From: Pseudoalteromonas sp. T1lg48
GTDB lineage: Bacteria > Pseudomonadota > Gammaproteobacteria > Enterobacterales > Alteromonadaceae
NCBI RefSeq assembly: GCF_002964785.1
Contig: NZ_PQCC01000001.1
Span: forward strand, 186,001-250,000
Length of the DNA stretch: 64,000 bases
Reading direction: 5' to 3'
The notes under the pieces were generated by a model. The model did no database searches, was not told the DNA's origin, and worked only from the letters and a program-made list of their open reading frames with translations. Both the position numbers and the translations under genes were made by a program. This document shows, one piece after another, positions 54,970 through 64,000 of the stretch. Numbering within the stretch: the stretch's first letter is position 1; each line of letters opens with the position of its first letter.

Positions 54970-55859
54970 TCCTCACACACAAACGCCAGCTTATCGCCCT
55001 CGGGTAAATAACTCAGTCGGGTAATATTACCTTCACAGTAGCCGCTTAAATCATGCCACAGGCTGGCCGCCTTGGGACTTTGCAGCTGCTTTTGATACAC
55101 CCGCCCGCCGTAGGCATAGGCGATTGTGTCCTCCTTGACCCAGGTGTAGTCCTGCACCCCCTGCGGCAAACGAAATAGCTGGGTCACGGTTTTCGTGTCC
55201 GGTGCAAAGGTGCTGAACCAGTTTTGCTGTTTTAGCTGCTGAGTAAAGGTAAAGGCTCCCAGTGCAGGATTATAGCTAAAGCCACGACCCGGGTTATCGG
55301 CCACATGATGGATATTCTCCGGCTCGGCCAGAGTAAAGTACTGAGCGCTATGCGGTTCACCTAGGGCAAACACCAGCAAGTCCTGCCGCGCTCCCCAAGC
55401 GTGATAACCTATGGTCAGGCCGTTATCCAGGATGCGTGTGCTTGGCGCCGACTCACCCAGGGGGTAGTACCACAACTTTTGGCTGCCATCGGGTTCAACT
55501 ACCACGGCCGACAAGGCGTTTAAACCGGGCACCACGACCGACAAGGCATTTAAACCTGGCACCAGGGTAGGCGAATATTCGCTGTAAGCTGGAGTATTAC
55601 TGATATTGCGGCGACCCTGGGTGGCGAAGTCATAAAAGAAGATTTCCTTTTGCGCCCGCTCATCGCTGCCTATTTCAAAACTGTAGTAGACGCCATCTTT
55701 ACTTATCGCCGGCTGATTACTGTAAGTCCCGCGCTCGCTCACCGCCAGCACCTCGGGCTGTCCCTGTTCATCCTGTTGCAACAGCAGTATTTGGCTCTGG
55801 GCCAGGGCCAACGGGCTGCAGCACAGCAGGCTTAATGCCTTTAAAGTTGTTAATTTCAT
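54966..55859 (-). CDS. TolB-like beta-propeller exported protein
   Basis: 297 residues with a signal peptide (cleavage after ALA, about residue 20). The mature part has WD40/TolB-type repeats (NQPAISKDGVYYSFEIG; YSEYSPTLVPG; LSYLPEGDKLAFVCED). An internal 30-bp tandem duplication (55501-55530 and 55531-55560, 27 of 30 identical) inserts ten residues (VVVPGLNALS) into one blade. Function unknown; single gene, divergent from prkB. Confidence 0.7.
   Translation of the reverse strand: MKLTTLKALSLLCCSPLALAQSQILLLQQDEQGQPEVLAVSERGTYSNQPAISKDGVYYSFEIGSDERAQKEIFFYDFATQGRRNISNTPAYSEYSPTLVPGLNALSVVVPGLNALSAVVVEPDGSQKLWYYPLGESAPSTRILDNGLTIGYHAWGARQDLLVFALGEPHSAQYFTLAEPENIHHVADNPGRGFSYNPALGAFTFTQQLKQQNWFSTFAPDTKTVTQLFRLPQGVQDYTWVKEDTIAYAYGGRVYQKQLQSPKAASLWHDLSGYCEGNITRLSYLPEGDKLAFVCED
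55501..55560. repeat. 30-bp in-frame tandem duplication
   Basis: Two adjacent 30-nt units differ at three positions. They code for the repeated ten residues in the TolB-like protein, so the duplication is in frame. Confidence 0.9.
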
Positions 55860-55997
55860 TAGTGTTTTCGTTCTTGTTTTTGCTCTTAAACTTACCGCCC
55901 TATACTAGCGTGAAATCCGCTTTCGGCAAACTGCGGCCTTGATTTAACAGGGAACCCCCTTTATAAAGGGTATTTGAGTTAACAAACGATTAATCTT

Positions 55998-56897
55998 ATG
56001 TCGGCCAAACATCCCATTGTCGCGATTACCGGTTCTTCAGGTGCTGGCACTACCACCACCACCAATGCCATTAAGCATATTTTCCGCAGCCTAGACGTCA
56101 ATGCCGCATTTATCGAAGGCGATAGCTTCCACCGCTATACCCGTCCCGAAATGGATAAAAAAATACGCGAAGCAGAGCAACAGGGCCGGCATATCAGTTA
56201 TTTCGGCCGCGAGGCCAATGATTTTGCCGCCCTTGAAAAGCTATTTACCAACTACGGTGAAACCGGCAGCGGCAAGGTCCGTCGTTATCTACACACCTTC
56301 GACGAAGCCGTACCCTACAACCAGCTACCGGGAACCTTCACGCCCTGGCAGGATTTAGAAAGCGGCACCGACCTGATGTTCTATGAGGGCTTACACGGCG
56401 GTGTGGTGGATGAAGAGCATGACGTGGCTAAACATGTTGACCTCTTGATTGGCATGGTGCCCATCATCAATCTAGAGTGGATACAAAAACTGATCCGCGA
56501 TACCTCGGAGCGAGGCCATTCCCGAGAGGCGGTCATGGACTCCATACTGCGCAGCATGGATGATTATGTTAATCACATCACCCCGCAATTCTCGCGCACC
56601 CATATTAACTTTCAGCGCGTGCCCACCGTCGATACCTCCAACCCTTTTAGTGCCAAAGATATCCCCTCACTGGATGAGAGCTTTGTGGTGATCCGTTTTC
56701 GCGGTATCGACAGCGTCGACTTCCCTTATTTTCTACAGATGATAGATGGCAGCTTTATGTCGCGAATGAACACACTGGTGGTGCCCGGTGGTAAGATGGG
56801 TTTGGCGATGGAGTTGTTGCTGACGCCGCTGATCAAAGAGTTGTTAGTTAAAAAGCGTGCCTTAGAGCATTTAGCACCAGCCGATTTACCTATCTAG
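55998..56897 (+). CDS. prkB: Phosphoribulokinase-like protein PrkB
   Basis: 299 residues. P-loop GSSGAGTTTTTNA (about 12-24), EGDSFHRYTRPEMDKKI and FYEGLHGG mark the phosphoribulokinase family in its proteobacterial PrkB branch. No RuBisCO or other Calvin-cycle gene is present, so a carbon-fixation role is not implied; the native substrate is unclear. Convergent with speD. Confidence 0.9.
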   Translation: MSAKHPIVAITGSSGAGTTTTTNAIKHIFRSLDVNAAFIEGDSFHRYTRPEMDKKIREAEQQGRHISYFGREANDFAALEKLFTNYGETGSGKVRRYLHTFDEAVPYNQLPGTFTPWQDLESGTDLMFYEGLHGGVVDEEHDVAKHVDLLIGMVPIINLEWIQKLIRDTSERGHSREAVMDSILRSMDDYVNHITPQFSRTHINFQRVPTVDTSNPFSAKDIPSLDESFVVIRFRGIDSVDFPYFLQMIDGSFMSRMNTLVVPGGKMGLAMELLLTPLIKELLVKKRALEHLAPADLPI

Positions 56898-56914
56898 CTG
56901 GTGCTCTAAGTGAC

Positions 56915-57721
56915 TTATGCGTCAGGAAGGTTACGACCGTAGAAGATCTCCTGGATCTCGCGGTTTAAACGCTCACGGATTTCTTCCTGCTCGCTTGCTT
57001 CAAGCTCATCGGTGGTCACACCGAACAGGTAGGTATTGAGATCCGTTTCCTTAAGCATCATCTTGGTGTGGAACAGGTTTTCCTGGTACACATTCACGTC
57101 CATCATCTGATACAACTCTTTGGTATCGTCGGTCATGTAATTCTGAATCGAATTAATGGCATGGTCGATATAATGCTTAACACCGTTGACGTCGCGAGTA
57201 AAACCGCGCACACGGTAGTCGATAGTAACCACGTCCGACTCCAACGAGTGGATCAGGAAGTTCAACGCTTTCAGCGGCGAAATAATGCCACAAGTCGACA
57301 CTTCGATGTCGGCACGGAAGGTACAGATACCATCATGCGGGTGCGACTCCGGATAGGTGTGCACACAAATATGGCTTTTATCCAAGTGCGCAACCACAGA
57401 CTCAGGCAATGGCCCCGGCGTTTCTTCGCTGTCAAAGCTCTGTTCGTCTACCGGCTCTTCCGAGATCAGAATAGTTACACTGGCCCCTTGAGGGTCGTAA
57501 TCCTGACGGGCAACATTAAGAATATTGGCGCCAATAATGTCAACGACTTCACCAAGAATGTCCGTAAGACGATCAGCACTGTATTGCTCATCAATATATT
57601 CGATGTATTCTTTACGTTGTTGCTCTGTTTTTGCATAGCAAATATCGTAAATACTAAAACTTAAGCTTTTGGTTAAGTTATTAAAACCATGGAGCTTAAT
57701 TTTATCAAAGGGCTTGTTCAC
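56915..57721 (-). CDS. speD: S-adenosylmethionine decarboxylase proenzyme
   Basis: 268 residues, bacterial class 1 enzyme (E. coli 264). It provides decarboxylated SAM for spermidine synthesis. The autocleavage site lies in [14 protein letters not shown] (about 114-127), where the Ser becomes the pyruvoyl group. The partner speE is not in the window. Confidence 0.96.
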   Translation of the reverse strand: MNKPFDKIKLHGFNNLTKSLSFSIYDICYAKTEQQRKEYIEYIDEQYSADRLTDILGEVVDIIGANILNVARQDYDPQGASVTILISEEPVDEQSFDSEETPGPLPESVVAHLDKSHICVHTYPESHPHDGICTFRADIEVSTCGIISPLKALNFLIHSLESDVVTIDYRVRGFTRDVNGVKHYIDHAINSIQNYMTDDTKELYQMMDVNVYQENLFHTKMMLKETDLNTYLFGVTTDELEASEQEEIRERLNREIQEIFYGRNLPDA

Positions 57722-57816
57722 TATAAACCAACCTCAAACCTAGTCACAAAAGCCACTCAGGGACTCAAAAAAGAGCGCGGATTTTAGCCTAATTTGGCCC
57801 CCTTAAAAAGTACTTT

Positions 57817-58224
57817 TTAAACGATTTCTTTTACTTCAAAACTATGGGTTATTTGCACCGACTTTTCCAGCATAATCGCCACCGAACAATACTTATCTGC
57901 CGACAATGATACTGCGCGCTCAACATGCTTCTCGCTCACTTCGGTCCCGGTAACAATAAAGTGCAAATTAACCTTGGTAAACACGCGTGGTGTTGTCTCG
58001 GCACGTTCACCGCTTAACTGCACCTGCACACCGCTTACCTGCTGGCGAGCCTTCTTTAAAATGCTCACTACATCCACCGATGAACATGCGCCCGCCGACA
58101 TTAATACCATTTCCATCGGCGACGGCGCCTTAGGATCACTGCCGGTATCAAACACCACGTTGTGGCCAGAATGAGAAGTACCAATAAAGGTGTCGCCATC
58201 GACCCACTTAACGTTTGCTTGCAT
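57817..58224 (-). CDS. OsmC family protein (YhfA-like)
   Basis: 135 residues. The two conserved Cys are in SAGACSSVDVVSILKKARQ (about residue 47) and SADKYCSVAIMLEKS (about 113), as in the peroxidase fold of OsmC. In E. coli YhfA is near crp; here speD lies beside it. Function unknown; a thiol peroxidase role is inferred from family. Confidence 0.9.
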   Translation of the reverse strand: MQANVKWVDGDTFIGTSHSGHNVVFDTGSDPKAPSPMEMVLMSAGACSSVDVVSILKKARQQVSGVQVQLSGERAETTPRVFTKVNLHFIVTGTEVSEKHVERAVSLSADKYCSVAIMLEKSVQITHSFEVKEIV

Positions 58225-58317
58225 GTTAACCTCGTTGTTTAAATTAAAATCTCAGCGATTGTAAAACAGCGCGCCGGTGAAGCAAACCGGCATTTATCAC
58301 TGCTGCGATGATTGCCC

Positions 58318-58686
58318 CTAAGCGCAGGACGAACGCTCATCAACCCCTGCGGCAATGGCATTATCGAAGAGATTTTTTACCAAACCGGCAAACTCATCGA
58401 TAAAGGCGCGTTGCTCTCGGGTTACTGGTTGGTTCAAGACCCGACTCAGCACCTCCTGCAGGTCATAGACGATACCATCCACCTCACGCACTATTTGCCC
58501 CCGCTGCTCGGTATCGAGCTCACAGTGCTGCTGACAAAGCAGCATCACGTGCTCGGCTATCACATCCTCTATTAAGGCCATGACACTCGGTGCATTCGCT
58601 TCCACCACACCGGGCTTTTCAAATAGCGCTAAATTTTGTGTCAGGTACATGATCAGCTCATCATACCCGGGTTGCTCAAGTACCAT
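58318..58686 (-). CDS. DUF3802 family protein
   Basis: 122 residues, all helical, soluble. YDELIMYLTQNLALFEKPGV, ILREVDxxVYDLxEVL-like REVDGIVYDLQEVLSRVLNQPVT (cited in part) and FAGLVKNLFDNAI fit DUF3802, which is nearly restricted to Alteromonadales. Function unknown. It lies after the astD terminator and therefore has its own promoter. Confidence 0.75.
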   Translation of the reverse strand: MVLEQPGYDELIMYLTQNLALFEKPGVVEANAPSVMALIEDVIAEHVMLLCQQHCELDTEQRGQIVREVDGIVYDLQEVLSRVLNQPVTREQRAFIDEFAGLVKNLFDNAIAAGVDERSSCA

Positions 58687-58764
58687 TAAGCACCTAATAC
58701 ATATAGGAAATGCACTAGATTTAACCAGAAAGCCCTGACAAAAGCCAGTGTGCCCCTAAAAGAC

Positions 58765-58788
58765 AAAAAGCAGCCGAAGCTGCTTTTT
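58765..58788 (-). terminator. Terminator of the argD-astA-astD cluster
   Basis: AAAAAGCAGC - CGAA - GCTGCTTTTT, 17 nt after the astD stop, with A and T runs on both sides. Confidence 0.9.
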
Positions 58789-58804
58789 CATTCAGAATAC
58801 ACTC

Positions 58805-60286
<1,482 letters not shown>

Positions 60287-61306
60287 TTATAATGCTGCCA
60301 CGCACACAGTATCGCCGCTGCTCACTTTGAGCGCATCGGCGGTGCTTTGCGTTAAAATAATCTCGGCGTCATCGCCACCATCAAGATCCACTTCAACCAC
60401 CAGGGCACGGTAGTCTTCGATGCTTTGATTGGCTACCATCACCGCGCTGTTCCCCTGGCTTTCACCGATCACTACGGTGCGCAGGCCGCTATTGATAATG
60501 GTACGAATATTGTCGACCTTGGCTTCTACCGTAGGACCGGCATCGAAAATATCGACATAGCCGTTAAAGGTGAAACCTTCGCTTTTCAGCAATTCAATGG
60601 CCGGACGCGTATTGGTATGAACCTGGCCCACAACCTGCTGCGCTTCTTTGCTCAGCAAGTTAACGTAGATTGGGTATTTTGGCATCAACTCGGCAATAAA
60701 CACCTTCTGACCAATGCCGGTTAGGTAATCGGCGGTGGGGAAGTCCATGCAGAAGAAGTGCTCTTCGAGCCACTGCCAGAACGGGCTGTTACCCTGCTCG
60801 TCGGATACCCCACGCATTTCGGCGATCACTGTGTCGGCAAAACGTTCGCGATGTTGGTTAATGAACAAGAAGCGCGACTTCGACAGTAGCTTGCCATTAA
60901 ACTTATGCCGATACTTTTCCTTCAGGAACAGCGTACACAGTTCGGTGGCTCCGGTGTAATCGTTACATAGGGTAAGGATATCAACCGCCTTGTACACTCC
61001 AAGAGTGCGTGACGAATGAATGACCTTGGAGAGGTGGTAGTGATAAAACGCATCATCTAGGCCCACCGCCGCTTCAATGCCACAGGTACCGGCAATTTCA
61101 CCGGTTTCGCTATCTTCTAGAACAAACAAGTATCCCTCATCGCCGGCTTTTGCGGTCGGCTTGGCGAAGGATTCAATAGAACGGGTGATCTTATTCTGCA
61201 ACAACTCTTCATTCAGTGGCAGCGAGGTAAAACCATGCCCCGACTCCTCGGCGATAACGAGCAGTTCTTGATAATCTTGTTGTCGGATTGGGCGAAGAAC
61301 CATCAT
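60287..61306 (-). CDS. astA: Arginine N-succinyltransferase
   Basis: 339 residues. First step of the AST pathway: arginine + succinyl-CoA. MVLRPIRQQDYQELLVIAEE, GTCGIEAAVGLDDAFYHYHL and FDAGPTVEAKVDNIRTI are family signatures. It lies between argD (106 nt upstream) and astD. Confidence 0.96.
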   Translation of the reverse strand: MMVLRPIRQQDYQELLVIAEESGHGFTSLPLNEELLQNKITRSIESFAKPTAKAGDEGYLFVLEDSETGEIAGTCGIEAAVGLDDAFYHYHLSKVIHSSRTLGVYKAVDILTLCNDYTGATELCTLFLKEKYRHKFNGKLLSKSRFLFINQHRERFADTVIAEMRGVSDEQGNSPFWQWLEEHFFCMDFPTADYLTGIGQKVFIAELMPKYPIYVNLLSKEAQQVVGQVHTNTRPAIELLKSEGFTFNGYVDIFDAGPTVEAKVDNIRTIINSGLRTVVIGESQGNSAVMVANQSIEDYRALVVEVDLDGGDDAEIILTQSTADALKVSSGDTVCVAAL

Positions 61307-61412
61307 AGATCCGCTTACTCCCTAAAGGTTAAAACCATAACGAGCCAGGCACCGCCCACGCGGCACCGGGCTTCAAATTGACAGGCGTAATCTTAACGCC
61401 GCAATGAAGTGC

Positions 61413-62963
<1,551 letters not shown>

Positions 62964-64000
62964 CTATTTTGCGTCAATTTGCTGGGCCACACCGCCAAAA
63001 TTAATAGTCGATAAGCACTTTAGTTGAGGATTTTTAAGGTCAAGGTAGCTAAACCATAACTGCCGCTCATCGGCTGCAAGTAATTGATGTTGCTGCAACC
63101 AATGCGTCTGACAATAGCCATCGGCCTGCACTAAGGTCTTAGCCACACCACTAAGCTGATGCGGTTCCGCCAGGGCAATGTCATCAAACACGGCGTTAAG
63201 GTTGAGGTGCTCTAAGCCCATCTTTTCGATTAAGCGTCGAGTAACCTCAAGGGCCCGCTCGCAAAATAGGTTACGTAAGTAATGGGGATCGGGCTCCAGG
63301 ATGAGCAGCGCATCGTGCAGGGCTTTTTTACCTTCACCGTGGGCCAGAGTCACCTGATGTTGCCAAACCTGCTGAAAGATACGCAGATAAATCCGCGTCA
63401 GCGCCACCCGTCCCAGCTCCATCAAGAGGGCGCCAACATAGGCGGTGTAGGTATCTTGCTGCTCCAGTTCGGCCAGTTCAAACGCACAGGTAGCGCGGCT
63501 CAAGGCCGCTTCGCCGAGCTTGCGCTTCAGCAAGGGAAAGGGTTCACTGCTATGAGGAAGCCAATGGCGCAGGGCAGATTTGGGCAGGATCCACTTCAGT
63601 TTTTCCAGGCCCAAATAGCGCAATGCCAGTGCCGGTGTATCAATTTTCACCGCGCGCTCATTACCGTCCTGGCGAAGGTGCGACTGGTTTACCAAGGTGA
63701 CTAGGTCCCGCGCCAACCAGCTTAGGTGTTTTACCAGGGGCTCTAGGCGGTTAATGCTGACGCTCTTGCTGGCGAGCAGATCAATAAGCGCCACCGTTGC
63801 ATCATCTATGCCCAGCACCTCGGTGTAGAGGTGATCGAGTTCATCGAGCTGCGACTCAATTTCTGTTTCGATTAGGGAGTGTAAGTTAGTACTCACCTTT
63901 GCACGCAACAGCTCTAACTTTGAGCTGGCTTTTTGCCGCTGCGCTAAAGCAACCTGCTCCACCGCCAGCAAGGTGCGCTGCAACAGGGGTTCACTCGAAT
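62964..64000 (-). CDS. HDOD-domain signalling protein (partial)
   Basis: The frame is open through to the right edge and no ATG precedes residue 1 of the visible part, so the N-terminus lies outside. About 345 codons are present. The middle and C-terminal region resembles the HDOD (non-catalytic HD) fold: VKIDTPALALRYLGLEKLKWI, SRATCAFELAELEQQDTYTAYVGALLMELGR (cited in part). HDOD proteins act in c-di-GMP and chemotaxis signalling. Weakly conserved; specific role unknown. Confidence 0.6.
   Translation of the reverse strand, partial: SSEPLLQRTLLAVEQVALAQRQKASSKLELLRAKVSTNLHSLIETEIESQLDELDHLYTEVLGIDDATVALIDLLASKSVSINRLEPLVKHLSWLARDLVTLVNQSHLRQDGNERAVKIDTPALALRYLGLEKLKWILPKSALRHWLPHSSEPFPLLKRKLGEAALSRATCAFELAELEQQDTYTAYVGALLMELGRVALTRIYLRIFQQVWQHQVTLAHGEGKKALHDALLILEPDPHYLRNLFCERALEVTRRLIEKMGLEHLNLNAVFDDIALAEPHQLSGVAKTLVQADGYCQTHWLQQHQLLAADERQLWFSYLDLKNPQLKCLSTINFGGVAQQIDAK

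Noticed and set aside
55998-56897. Calvin-cycle phosphoribulokinase
   Set aside because: It belongs to the PrkB branch of heterotrophic gammaproteobacteria and no RuBisCO or other cycle genes are present.

Overview
The window reads as one chromosomal segment of a Gram-negative gammaproteobacterium, most likely order Alteromonadales (relatives of Pseudoalteromonas, Shewanella and Alteromonas). The support is: a MotX gene beside rnr, as in sodium-driven polar flagellum bacteria; lineage-typical families (DUF3802, DUF2333, a TIGR04219-type outer membrane barrel, DUF2750); the amiB-mutL-miaA-hfq-hflX-hflK-hflC-DUF2065-purA and rpsF-priB-rpsR-rplI orders; and an argD-astA-astD arginine cluster. 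Genus cannot be fixed from sequence reading alone.

Layout. 1-8.1 kb is phosphate metabolism: pstC-pstA (large permeases, pstA cut by the left edge) behind a clear Pho box, then gcvR and the overlapping ppk1-ppx pair. 8.1-17.1 kb holds a PqiA-like membrane protein, PhnA/YjdM, a YscW+META lipoprotein, an SRPBCC protein, an outer membrane barrel, a DUF2333 protein, a PCu(A)C copper chaperone, PspC, dusA, marC, zur, cheX and yjbQ. 17.2-21.4 kb is a signalling pair: an FHA-winged-helix protein followed by a Ser/Thr kinase with a TPR tail, with an orphan 182-residue protein convergent to it. 21.6-24.1 kb is alr-dnaB.

24.2-29.2 kb separates dnaB from the rpsF-rplI operon and looks like an accessory pocket: an ECF sigma/anti-sigma/DUF4097 operon, a small membrane protein, a Cys-rich YidD, a cupin, a small barrel protein and hairpin-rich non-coding DNA. 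29.2-34.8 kb is rplI, rpsR, priB, rpsF, rlmB, rnr, motX. 35-46.5 kb is the purA-hfl-hfq-miaA-mutL-amiB-tsaE-nnr superoperon (all minus strand), with queG divergent.

48.4-49.1 kb carries three near-identical tRNA-Gly(GCC) genes, each preceded by a decayed partial tRNA copy and served by a promoter with a GC-rich discriminator. Then follow orn (minus), rsgA and psd (plus), and a run of small genes: GNAT, glutathione peroxidase, parvulin, GST, DUF2750, a recombinase-fold protein without catalytic residues, and a TolB-like protein. prkB, speD, OsmC and DUF3802 come next, then the arginine succinyltransferase cluster, and finally an HDOD protein cut by the right edge.

Most of the window is conserved housekeeping DNA. 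The points most worth a second look are the tRNA/pseudo-tRNA alternation, a one-base frameshift in the LysM domain of amiB, the recombinase-fold protein lacking its active site, the Cys-rich YidD tail, and the FHA-kinase pair. I did not see a phage, an insertion sequence, a CRISPR array or a recognisable defence system.
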